This document shows, piece by piece, positions 45,620 to 53,534 of a stretch of DNA of 64,000 nt. The DNA lies in NCBI GenBank assembly GCA_947525005.1, contig CANNUY010000001.1:124001-188000 (forward strand), written 5' to 3'. Positions within the stretch are counted from its first letter, which is position 1; each line of letters opens with the position of its first letter. The notes under the pieces were generated by a model. It had not been told where the DNA came from and did not search any database. It saw nothing but the letters and a program-made list of their open reading frames with translations. This DNA comes from an uncultured Candidatus Melainabacteria bacterium (GTDB lineage Bacteria; Cyanobacteriota; Vampirovibrionia; Gastranaerophilales; Gastranaerophilaceae). The position numbers and the translations under genes were made by a program.

Positions 45620-45772
45620 ATGAGACGTACACTAGAAGGAACAAAAGTAAAAAGACAAAGAGTTAGTGGTTTCAGAGCAAGAATGGCTACTCCAGGTGGA
45701 CAAGAAGTTATCAACAGACGTCGTGCTAAAGGTAGACATAAATTAGCTATTGAAGCAAAAAATAGAGCTTAA
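45620..45772 (+). CDS. rpmH: 50S ribosomal protein L34
   Basis: The 50-residue protein starts MRRTLEGTKVKRQRVSGFRA and continues ARMATPGGQEVINRRRAKGR, the L34 signature (G-F-RAR-T-GR-V---RR-KGR---). AAAAAAGGAAAT precedes the ATG. In most bacteria rnpA (RNase P protein) follows directly, often with dnaA upstream. Here a terminator at 45801 follows and neither gene is present nearby. Confidence 0.97.
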   Translation: MRRTLEGTKVKRQRVSGFRARMATPGGQEVINRRRAKGRHKLAIEAKNRA

Positions 45773-45800
45773 TTTTTGTCATAAAAATTTTTATACATAG

Positions 45801-45827
45801 AGAGATACAGCCTTGTATCTCTTTTTG
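45801..45827 (+). terminator. Terminator of rpmH
   Basis: GAGATACA (45802-45809) pairs with TGTATCTC (45814-45821) around GCCT, followed by TTTTT. Confidence 0.88.
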
Positions 45828-45886
45828 GTCTGTTTATTTTAGTAACATAAATTTACAATACATTATATATATTATTCACAGATTTT

Positions 45887-45913
45887 TTGTTAATGATATT
45901 ATAAAAATATAAT
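45887..45913 (+). promoter_or_regulatory. Promoter of the Na/Pi cotransporter gene
   Basis: TTGTTA (45887-45892), a 15-bp spacer and TATAAT (45908-45913), about 36 nt before the ATG. Confidence 0.5.
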
Positions 45914-45949
45914 CAACAAATAAATAGAATATAAGTATTGGAGAGATTT

Positions 45950-47719
45950 ATGGAAAAATTCGATGTATTTTCGATATTCACCCTATGTGGAGGACTAGCA
46001 TTCTTCCTATATGGTATATTAGTAATGTCGTCAGGACTAGAAAAAATTGCAGGAGGAAAACTTGAGAAATTGCTGAAGGTTATGACCTCAAACCCCTTAA
46101 AAGGTTTAGTTCTAGGTGCAGGTATAACCGCTATTATTCAAAGTTCATCTGCTGTTACAGTTATGTTAGTTGGTCTGGTTAATTCAGGAATTATGAAGTT
46201 AACTCAGGCCATTGGTGTTATTATGGGGTCTAATATTGGTACTACAATAACAGCATGGATATTGAGTTTAGCTGGTATCCAGTCAGATAACTTCTGGGTT
46301 AGAATATTCAAACCTGAATCATTCTGTCCACTTCTTGCATTATTCGGTATAATAATGATTCTTGGCTCAAAAAAAATGCGTAGACAAGATATCGGTCGAG
46401 TTATGGTTGGATTTGCTGTATTGATGTATGGTATGCAACTTATGGCAGGTTCAATGACACCTTTAGCAAACGACCCTAATTTCCAACAATATATGTTGGC
46501 TTTCAAAAACCCAATTTTAGGACTTGCTGTTGGTACTGTTATAACTGCAGTTATCCAAAGCTCTGCAGCATCTGTTGGTATCCTTCAAGCATTATCTATG
46601 ACTGGTAATGTTACTTATGGCATGGCTTTACCAATCATCATGGGGCAAAACATAGGTACTTGTATAACAGCTTTCATCTCTAGTATTGGTGTAAATGCTA
46701 ACGCTAGAAAAGTTGCTGTTGTTCACGTTTCATTCAACATAATAGGAACAATAATTTTCTTAGCTTTCTATCTAGGACTTAATGCTATTTTCCATCTTAA
46801 ATTTGTTAACGAAAGCATTAACCCAGCTATGATTGCTGTTGTTCACTCTGTATTCAACATAACAACAACAATTATGTTGTTCCCATTCATTAAACAACTT
46901 GAAAAAATTGCAAACTTTGTTATCAAATCTAAAGGCAAAGAAGACAGAGAACGTGTTATCCTTGATGAAAGATTATTGCTTTCACCTGATTTCGCTATCT
47001 CAGAATGTTTCAACCAAACAATTAAAATGTCTTCTGTTGTTGAAAGAAATGTTATTTATGCAACAAAACTTTTGAAGCGTTTTGAAACAAGAAAAGCAGA
47101 AGTTGTTACACAAAACGAAAAAAGAATTGATATGTATGAAGATAAATTGGAAACATTCTTAATAAAAGCATCAAATAAAGATATGTCAGAAGAAGCAAGT
47201 ACTTCTATCGGTAGATTATTATTAAACATAGGTGATTTTGAAAGAATTGGTGACCATGCAGCAAGTATTTTGGCTCTAGCTCAAAGAATGAACGAAAAGA
47301 AACTACAGTTCTCTGAACCTGCTGTTCAAGATATAAAAGTTATTGTGTATGCTGTTCTTGATGTTCTTAAACTTGCTATTACAGCATACAAAAACTCAGA
47401 TGAAATTCTTGCATTAGATGTTGAACCACTTGAACAAGTTGTTGATAGACTAATCAGAAAATCTAAAAAACGTCACATTAAACGTCTACAAAACGGTGTT
47501 TGTACTATTGAATTAGATTTAATGGTTTCTGATTTATTCAATGATTTAGAACGTATTTCTGATCACTGTTCAAACATCGCAACATCTGTTCTTCAAATTA
47601 AAGAAGGCGCATTAGAAAAACACGAACTTATAAACAGAATGCGTTCAATGGAGAATGTTGAATTCAGCAGAAAATATGATGAATTCAAAGCTAAATATCC
47701 ACTTGTTGACCAAAAATAG
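45950..47719 (+). CDS. Na/Pi cotransporter family protein with PhoU-like tail
   Basis: The 589-residue inner-membrane protein has two inverted Na_Pi_cotrans repeats with the QSSSA motif (TAIIQSSSAVTVMLVGLV and TAVIQSSAASVGILQAL), and about eight or nine hydrophobic segments up to residue 330. A cytoplasmic PhoU-like helical domain follows (ISECFNQTIKMSSVVERN; NIGDFERIGDHAASIL; FNDLERISDHCSNIA). It imports phosphate with sodium. The start is the ATG at 45950 with GGAGAG 8 nt upstream. A terminator-like hairpin follows at 47748. Confidence 0.93.
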   Translation: MEKFDVFSIFTLCGGLAFFLYGILVMSSGLEKIAGGKLEKLLKVMTSNPLKGLVLGAGITAIIQSSSAVTVMLVGLVNSGIMKLTQAIGVIMGSNIGTTITAWILSLAGIQSDNFWVRIFKPESFCPLLALFGIIMILGSKKMRRQDIGRVMVGFAVLMYGMQLMAGSMTPLANDPNFQQYMLAFKNPILGLAVGTVITAVIQSSAASVGILQALSMTGNVTYGMALPIIMGQNIGTCITAFISSIGVNANARKVAVVHVSFNIIGTIIFLAFYLGLNAIFHLKFVNESINPAMIAVVHSVFNITTTIMLFPFIKQLEKIANFVIKSKGKEDRERVILDERLLLSPDFAISECFNQTIKMSSVVERNVIYATKLLKRFETRKAEVVTQNEKRIDMYEDKLETFLIKASNKDMSEEASTSIGRLLLNIGDFERIGDHAASILALAQRMNEKKLQFSEPAVQDIKVIVYAVLDVLKLAITAYKNSDEILALDVEPLEQVVDRLIRKSKKRHIKRLQNGVCTIELDLMVSDLFNDLERISDHCSNIATSVLQIKEGALEKHELINRMRSMENVEFSRKYDEFKAKYPLVDQK

Positions 47720-47747
47720 TTTATAATAAAAAATATCAAAAATATCA

Positions 47748-47775
47748 ATAACCCTGAATATAATTCAGGGTTATG
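47748..47775 (+). terminator. Hairpin after the Na/Pi cotransporter gene
   Basis: ATAACCCTGAA and TTCAGGGTTAT form an 11-bp stem. No U-run follows. It ends only 13 nt before the next ATG, so it separates the two genes or regulates the second. Confidence 0.6.
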
Positions 47776-47776
47776 T

Positions 47777-47782
47777 TATATT
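47777..47782 (+). promoter_or_regulatory. -10-like box 6 nt before the helicase ATG
   Basis: TATATT, then AATACT, then ATG at 47789. No ribosome site is present. A matching -35 is not evident because the preceding bases belong to the hairpin. Confidence 0.35.
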
Positions 47783-47788
47783 AATACT

Positions 47789-49795
47789 ATGAAGAAAGAA
47801 CTTGAAAACATATCAAATAATTCAACACAAGTAAAACCACATAAAAAATATGTGCTAAAAAAACGTACAACAACTGAAACACAATACAAAATAGATTATG
47901 AAAAAGAGCTTAATCCAGAACAATTATCAGCTGTAAAAATAAAAGATGGTGCAGTACTTGTAATTGCAGGTGCAGGTTCTGGTAAAACAAAAACACTTAC
48001 ATACCGTGTTGCAAGATTGATTGAAGACGGAGTTAAACCAGAAAACATACTTCTTTTAACCTTCACAAAAAAAGCGTCAGCTGAAATGCTTAACCGTGCA
48101 ACAGCTGTTCTCGATGATAGATGTGAAAACGTTGCAGGCGGAACTTTTCACTCGTTCGCTAACATGATTTTAAGGAAATATTCAAAAATTTTAGGACTTA
48201 AAAATAATTTTACTATTATGGATAGTGCTGACGCTGAAGACGTTATTAATCACATAACTTCTAAACTTTATCCTAAAAAAGATAAAAGATTTCCTAAAAA
48301 AGGTACTATATTAGAAATTTATTCAAAGAGTGTAAACAAAGAAATTCCAACAAAAAAAATTATTCTTGATGAATTCTCACATTTTGCTCACTGTGAAACT
48401 CAAATAATTGAAATACACAAAGCATACGTGAACTATAAACGTGAAAATTCTCTTATGGATTATGACGATTTATTATTATATCTAAAATTCTTACTCGAAG
48501 ACCACGAAAATATCCAAAAAAAATTGTCTAACCAATATAAATACATAATGGTTGATGAATACCAAGATACAAACACTCTACAAGCAGATATAATAAAACT
48601 TTTAGCCAAAGAACACAACAACGTTATGGCTGTAGGTGATGATGCTCAAAGTATATATTCTTTTAGAGGAGCAAATTATAGAAATATAATGGATTTTCCT
48701 AAACTTTTTGAAAACACTAAAATAATAAAACTTGAACAAAACTACAGAAGTACTCAAAATATTCTTGAACTGACAAATACAATAATATCAAGAGCTAAAG
48801 AAAAATATGCTAAAACATTATTTTCTGATATAAAATCAGACACAAAACCTGCATTAATCTGTGCAAAAGACAGTCAAATGGAAGCAGATTTTATTTGTCA
48901 AAGAGTACTTGAATTATTAGATGAAGATGTTGAACTAAACGATATTTGCGTACTTACAAGAAATGCTAGAATGTCATTTAACTTAGAAATAGAACTTTCT
49001 AAAAGAGCTATTCCATTTCAAAAATTTGGTGGTCCAAAATTTATGGAAACAGCTCACATAAAAGATATAATTGCTCATTTAAGAGTATTACTTAATCCTG
49101 ATGATGAAGTAAGTATGAGTCGTATTCTTTTGTTATTAAAAGGAGTCGGAACTCAAACAGTGAACAATGTTTTACCAAGTCTAAAAAACAATACTGAATT
49201 TGATGTAAAACTTTTGCCTATTAAAAAGACAACATCAATAGAGCCGTTGTTTAAAATATTGAAAAAACTACAAAGCTCAAACAAAAAATTGACTGATTTA
49301 GTAAGAGAAATTATCGAATACTATCGTCCTATATTAAAAGACAAATACGATGACTATCAAAAACGTGAAAAAGACCTTGAACATTTTGAATATTTATCAA
49401 CGCAATATTCAAAACTAGAAAATTTTTTAAGCGATTTAGCACTTGAGCCACCTGATAAAAGTGTTGAAGGAATGTACAAAAACAATATTAAAGACGAATG
49501 TTTAACAATATCTACAATTCATTCTGCTAAAGGCTTAGAATGGGATAGCGTTTTTATAATTGGTGCAGTTGATGGAAGATTTCCTTCTGCTTATTCTTTT
49601 AATTCACCAGAAGAACTTGATGAAGAACTTAGATTAATGTATGTTGCTACCACTCGTGCGAAAAATAATCTTTATATAACTTATCCTGTCAATATGTACG
49701 ATTATTCAACAAATATGGTACTTACAAAACCATCAAGATTTTTAGATAACATAGATACTGATATTTTAGAAATATGGGATATTTGCGAAAGCTAA
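47789..49795 (+). CDS. UvrD/PcrA-type superfamily 1 DNA helicase
   Basis: The 668-residue 3'-5' helicase has all SF1A motifs: Q motif LNPEQLSAV, Walker A AGAGSGKTKT (about 61-70), TFTKKASAEM (Ia), VDEYQDTN (II), GDDAQSIYSFRGA (III), NYRST (IV), TIHSAKGLEWDSVFI (V) and YVATTRAKNNLYI (VI). Such enzymes act in mismatch and nucleotide-excision repair or replication restart. It has an extra lysine-rich N-terminal tail of about 40 residues and lacks the long PcrA C-terminal extension. No ribosome site precedes the ATG. It cannot be separated from Rep or UvrD by sequence reading alone. Confidence 0.93.
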   Translation: MKKELENISNNSTQVKPHKKYVLKKRTTTETQYKIDYEKELNPEQLSAVKIKDGAVLVIAGAGSGKTKTLTYRVARLIEDGVKPENILLLTFTKKASAEMLNRATAVLDDRCENVAGGTFHSFANMILRKYSKILGLKNNFTIMDSADAEDVINHITSKLYPKKDKRFPKKGTILEIYSKSVNKEIPTKKIILDEFSHFAHCETQIIEIHKAYVNYKRENSLMDYDDLLLYLKFLLEDHENIQKKLSNQYKYIMVDEYQDTNTLQADIIKLLAKEHNNVMAVGDDAQSIYSFRGANYRNIMDFPKLFENTKIIKLEQNYRSTQNILELTNTIISRAKEKYAKTLFSDIKSDTKPALICAKDSQMEADFICQRVLELLDEDVELNDICVLTRNARMSFNLEIELSKRAIPFQKFGGPKFMETAHIKDIIAHLRVLLNPDDEVSMSRILLLLKGVGTQTVNNVLPSLKNNTEFDVKLLPIKKTTSIEPLFKILKKLQSSNKKLTDLVREIIEYYRPILKDKYDDYQKREKDLEHFEYLSTQYSKLENFLSDLALEPPDKSVEGMYKNNIKDECLTISTIHSAKGLEWDSVFIIGAVDGRFPSAYSFNSPEELDEELRLMYVATTRAKNNLYITYPVNMYDYSTNMVLTKPSRFLDNIDTDILEIWDICES

Positions 49796-49857
49796 AGTAT
49801 TAAAAATTATTAACAATTTTAGCAAATATAATATTTTTACGCATTATATAGATTGTA

Positions 49858-50814
49858 ATGTTTATTCAATCTTTCAAAAATTTTCAACCAACAAATTTCA
49901 AAAAACCTCATAATATAACAAGACCAAACCTTGTTAATTTTAATGGGCTTAATAATTTTGATAAAAATAAAATTGATAATGATAGCTTTGAATTATCAAA
50001 TAATACTGAATATTTTGATTATAAACAAGAAGATTATGATGAAATAAAAAATTCTATAAAAAAAGAAAACTTTATAGGAGCAGGATTAGAGGGTAAAGTT
50101 TTTCAGATGAAAGACCAAAATTTCGTTGTAAAAATACCTAGAAAATTTTTTAACGATAAAAAAATTGATGATAATATGTTGAAACTCTGTTTGACAGAAG
50201 AAGATTTGACAGAACAAGATAAGGTAAACCACGTTACAAAAAAATTCAAAAACGGAATTACTATTATGCACAAAATTGCAGGTAAACCAATTGACACAGA
50301 AGAAGAAATGAATGAAGTGGCAAATTTACCAGTATCATCTTATAATAAACTCTTAAACCAAATTATTGATGCAGAAAATAAGGGAATGGTGTTTGATTAT
50401 GTAATGAATAATGTTTTGTATGACAGAGATAGTCAAACCTTGACTGCAATAGATTTTAGAAAAAAAGAAGGAAATGATTCAAAATTAAAAATATTAGAAA
50501 AAATGTATATTGTATTTAATTGTTTTAAACAACCACACGAAGAAAAGGTTGCAGGCAAAATTATATCTGCAGGATTAGAAAATTTAAAATCAGATAAAGA
50601 TACAAAAATTTCTATTTTTGATTATGATTTTGACAAAATACTCAAGTATTTACAATACGACCACCCAGAAAATTCAACGAAATATTTTGATATAAAAAAT
50701 AATATAGATAATGTAATGATTAATAAAATACATACAGAAACAGATTACCAAAAATCTGTTCTTGATGACTCTATTGAAAGAACCCAAAATGTGATAACTG
50801 AACATCTTGGATAG
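49858..50814 (+). CDS. Divergent protein-kinase-like protein
   Basis: The 318-residue protein carries a small kinase-like fold. It has a glycine loop GAGLEGKVF (about 75-83), the ATP-anchoring lysine in FVVKIP (about 90), a catalytic-loop equivalent FDYVMNNVLYD with Asp and Asn in place, and AIDF (about 197) for the metal-binding DFG aspartate. The HRD histidine is absent, as in effector kinases such as OspG/NleH and in aminoglycoside-kinase-like folds. The N-terminal 60 residues are disordered, with NFNGL and DSFELS motifs similar to those at the front of the 1462-residue protein. No signal peptide and no ribosome site. Role unknown; phosphotransfer to protein or small molecule is possible. 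Confidence 0.72.
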   Translation: MFIQSFKNFQPTNFKKPHNITRPNLVNFNGLNNFDKNKIDNDSFELSNNTEYFDYKQEDYDEIKNSIKKENFIGAGLEGKVFQMKDQNFVVKIPRKFFNDKKIDDNMLKLCLTEEDLTEQDKVNHVTKKFKNGITIMHKIAGKPIDTEEEMNEVANLPVSSYNKLLNQIIDAENKGMVFDYVMNNVLYDRDSQTLTAIDFRKKEGNDSKLKILEKMYIVFNCFKQPHEEKVAGKIISAGLENLKSDKDTKISIFDYDFDKILKYLQYDHPENSTKYFDIKNNIDNVMINKIHTETDYQKSVLDDSIERTQNVITEHLG

Positions 50815-50830
50815 TTTAATTTTAACAAAT

Positions 50831-50970
50831 GTTTGCAAGGATTCCGAAACATCTTTTCAGGGATTCCACGCTTGCCATAAAGAAATACTTAAAGCACGCT
50901 CTGAATGACAATCTGGGTGCGTCATTCAGAGGGAGTGTAACGACCGAAGAATCCCACTGAACATGCAGAA
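50831..50970. repeat. Dispersed repeat (diverged composite type)
   Basis: Contains GTTTGCAAGGATTCC, CAGGGATTCCACGCTTGCCA, CACGCTCTGAATGAC, GTCATTCAGAGGGAG, CGACCGAAGAATCC and TGAACATGCA. Its first half recurs at 51496-51566 and parts at 37440-37530. Confidence 0.7.
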
Positions 50971-50996
50971 TTATTTTATTTTAACGATTTAATATC

Positions 50997-51128
50997 CTTA
51001 TCTAATTCATCTATATCATAATTTACACGAAATTTATTAATAATTAATGGCATAATAAATATTAATTTTAATAGCATAACAATTACTCTAAAAATATATT
51101 TTATAGCTTTGATAATAATATTTTTCAT
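50997..51128 (-). CDS. Small single-span membrane protein (43 aa)
   Basis: A 43-codon frame opens at an ATG preceded by GAAAGG about 7 nt upstream. The product starts MKNIIIKAIKYIFRVIVMLL, continues with KLIFIMPLIINKF and ends in an acidic tail (YDIDELE). One amphipathic-to-hydrophobic helix followed by a charged tail is typical of small membrane proteins. It lies in an otherwise non-coding gap on the minus strand. No homologue is recognised; AT-rich sequence can give such frames by chance. Confidence 0.4.
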
Positions 51129-51230
51129 ATTTAACCTTTCAATATTTTCATAATAAGATTTATTAAATTTTAAAGAATATAAATATACTTAATCGTATAT
51201 TACTATACTTGTCAAGCCATAATTATTCCA

Positions 51231-51455
51231 ATGCGTTATCATATACACATGATTGAAAATAGATTTGCAAAACTTTTAGGTGAAAAGAAACTTGATAGAC
51301 GTGACATTGTTAAAATGACAGGTCTTGATAACCATATAGTTTATAGAATTTATAAAGGCAATTATTCTAGAATTGATTTAGATACACTAAACAAATTATG
51401 CACAGCATTAGACTGTGACACTAATGATATTTTTAAATATATTCCTGATTTATAG
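51231..51455 (+). CDS. Small Cro/C1-type HTH protein
   Basis: The 74-residue protein is a stand-alone helix-turn-helix: RFAKLLGEKKLDRRDIVKMT, then GLDNHIVYRIYKGNYSRIDL and LNKLCTALDCDTNDIFKYIP. This is the YozG/HTH_26 style, in which the second helix-turn-helix positions are VKMTGLDNHIVYRI. It likely binds DNA as a dimer. The start may be the ATG at 51231 or at 51249; neither has a ribosome site. A TATACT box lies about 25 nt upstream (near 51208). It could be autoregulatory or a relic of a mobile unit. Confidence 0.75.
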   Translation: MRYHIHMIENRFAKLLGEKKLDRRDIVKMTGLDNHIVYRIYKGNYSRIDLDTLNKLCTALDCDTNDIFKYIPDL

Positions 51456-51495
51456 TGTTATTATTTTAGACAGATTTTTTTATTAGTAAATAACA

Positions 51496-51566
51496 AATGT
51501 TTGCAAGGATTCCTCAACATCTTTATAGGGATTCCACGCTTGCAATACAGAATATTCACAACACGC
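51496..51566. repeat. Partial copy of the 50831 repeat
   Basis: AATGTTTGCAAGGATTCC, ACATCTTTATAGGGATTCCA, CGCTTGCAATACAGAATATT and CACGCAAAACT. It ends at the dnaN stop. Confidence 0.7.
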
Positions 51567-51570
51567 AAAA

Positions 51571-52707
51571 CTATCTAATCTGAACAGGCATTACAAGATA
51601 AATAAAATCTTCTTCATTATCAGGCTTTATAACAGTTGCTGATAAACTTGTATTCATACAAATTATAAAGTCCTCTGAATCAATATTCTTAAAGCATTCA
51701 AGTAAGTATTTATAATTGAACGCAATAACCATATCTTCACCGTTATAAGTGATTTCAATTTCGTCTTGAGAATTACCAGTTTCTGGTGTATCTGCTTTTA
51801 AATTCAATAATCCTTGAGTAAACTCAAATTTAACAATACTTGTTTTTTCATTTACCATTGTTGAAACTCTTTCTAAAGCAGAAATCATTTTTTGAACATT
51901 TATTTTTGCTTCTTTTGGGAAAGATTGAGGAATTAATTGATTATATTGAGGATATTGACCGTTCATAATATTAGAAACTATTGTAATATTATTAGACTTA
52001 ATCATTATCTTGTTATTTACAGGATACAATTTAACAGTATCTTCATCAATAAAGAAACTTAATTTTAAGAATTCGTGCAATACTTTAGCAGGTACAATAA
52101 TTTTTTCGTTACTATCATTTTTATTATCAATAATTTTTCTAGCACGAGCAAGTCTATTGCCATCTGTAGATGCAATTTCTAAAACATTCTTAGAAATATC
52201 ACAAACAACACCAGCTAAAAGATTATTATTTGATTCATAAGATGCTGCTGCAAAACCAGCCTCTTTAATTGCTATTACAAATGGTTTTAGGTCGATTTCA
52301 ATTTCTTTTTCATCTTCTGGTAAATATTCAATTTTTGGAAACTCGTTTGCAGAAATACCAATAACATCAAATTTAGATTTATTATTAGTAATAGTCATTG
52401 TCGTACCGTTTAATTCAAAATTGATTATACCATTATTCAATCTTGAAATAATATCAATAATTTTTTTAGCAGGTAATGTAAAAGCACCCTCTTTTTCAAC
52501 TTGTGCTTCAATTGTTGTTGTTATTGATATATCAAAATCTGTTGCTGATAATTTTAAAGTATTTTTGTCTATTGATTCAAACAAAACATTTGCAAGAACT
52601 GGTTGTAAACCCTTTTGAGCAGTAGCTCTTTCAACTATCTTAAGACCATTATATAAAACTTCTTTTTCAATTTGAAATGATAAATTTGTTTGTGTTAAAG
52701 TATCCAT
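51571..52707 (-). CDS. dnaN: DNA polymerase III beta subunit (sliding clamp)
   Basis: DnaN forms the ring that tethers replicative polymerase to DNA. The 378-residue protein shows the three-domain clamp pattern: FQIEKEVLYNGLKIVERAT, VLANVLFESIDKNTLKLSATDFDISI in domain 1, VCDISKNVLEIASTDGNRLARA in domain 2, and the C-terminal YLLECFKNI and DFIYLVMPVQIR ending. AGAAAGTAGGA precedes the ATG. The region upstream of its start holds a cluster of DnaA-box-like repeats. dnaA is not adjacent, as in Cyanobacteria. Confidence 0.97.
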   Translation of the reverse strand: MDTLTQTNLSFQIEKEVLYNGLKIVERATAQKGLQPVLANVLFESIDKNTLKLSATDFDISITTTIEAQVEKEGAFTLPAKKIIDIISRLNNGIINFELNGTTMTITNNKSKFDVIGISANEFPKIEYLPEDEKEIEIDLKPFVIAIKEAGFAAASYESNNNLLAGVVCDISKNVLEIASTDGNRLARARKIIDNKNDSNEKIIVPAKVLHEFLKLSFFIDEDTVKLYPVNNKIMIKSNNITIVSNIMNGQYPQYNQLIPQSFPKEAKINVQKMISALERVSTMVNEKTSIVKFEFTQGLLNLKADTPETGNSQDEIEITYNGEDMVIAFNYKYLLECFKNIDSEDFIICMNTSLSATVIKPDNEEDFIYLVMPVQIR

Positions 52708-52740
52708 AATCCTACTTTCTCCCTAATTCCAATTACATTG

Positions 52741-53031
52741 TATACTAAAATAAATAGAATTACAAAATAAAAGTTTTCTTTATATTATTAATAATTAATT
52801 AAATTAATATATTAATTAATCATCTTCATCATAAGGTCTAAATATTTGTAGAAAACCATTTAGAATAAAGTTATATCAATATTTTTTTATGTAGATAATT
52901 TTGTAAATAAATGATTAAAATTATGTAGAAAAAATTTTAAAATTGTAGAAAACTAAAATAATACAATTTATTTAATAAAAACATGTAGAAAAACAAAAAG
53001 CATTCTACAAGTTTTCTACAAGTTTTCTACA
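52741..53031. other. Putative replication origin (oriC) upstream of dnaN
   Basis: The non-coding 359-nt gap between dnaN and the small gene at 53067 contains four copies of TGTAGAAAA (52847-52855, 52924-52932, 52944-52952, 52984-52992) and two of its complement TTTTCTACA (53012-53020, 53023-53031). Near-matches lie at 52890 and 53001. An almost pure A/T tract (52778-52820) could be the unwinding element. The cyanobacterial DnaA box is TTTTCCACA and its oriC adjoins dnaN, so a one-base variant is reasonable. Single TGTAGAAAA copies occur elsewhere inside genes, but no other cluster was noticed. Confidence 0.65.
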
Positions 53032-53066
53032 ATTACGTTTGTAACAAATAAGGCATGGGAAAATAA

Positions 53067-53309
53067 TTACGCATTTAAAGGTCTAATGCTTCTATATTTC
53101 GCAGCTTTTGCATTTACTGCATAACATGCAATCGCCAATCTTTGCGAAAGTTTAAAATAATTAATAGCATTGTTTGATGCGTAACTCATTACTTCATACA
53201 CTTGTTCAGGTGGTATTTTTGATTCACCAATGTCAGCATTATCGACTTTTTCTTTTGCATATTTTTCAACTAATAATTTATCAATAAAATCTTTTGCGCC
53301 AACTGCCAT
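53067..53309 (-). CDS. Small hypothetical protein (80 aa) next to putative oriC
   Basis: The 80-residue protein is helical and charged: KDFIDKLLVEKYAKEKVDNA, then KIPPEQVYEVMSYASNNAIN and a C-terminal RLAIACYAVNAKAAKYRSIR. No known domain, signal peptide or membrane segment. The ATG at 53309 lacks a strong ribosome site. It is on the same strand as dnaN, immediately behind the origin boxes. The size matches the unknown protein at 63363, and a similar upstream palindrome occurs at both. Role unknown. Confidence 0.65.
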   Translation of the reverse strand: MAVGAKDFIDKLLVEKYAKEKVDNADIGESKIPPEQVYEVMSYASNNAINYFKLSQRLAIACYAVNAKAAKYRSIRPLNA

Positions 53310-53534
53310 GTATTATATACCCTATTCCTGTGTCCGTCCTAATTTTAGGCATATTACAGTGGTACTAACTTAGTTAGTAATTTTACTATTGCTCGACATA
53401 ATGTAATTTTATTTTACAATCTCTGTCTTGCCTTTATTAAGTTATACCCTGTAATAATTATCCTTGTATATATAAAGTATATATTTAATAATTAATTGAT
53501 TAATTTCTTCTTTTTATTAAGGTTTATTAAGAAT

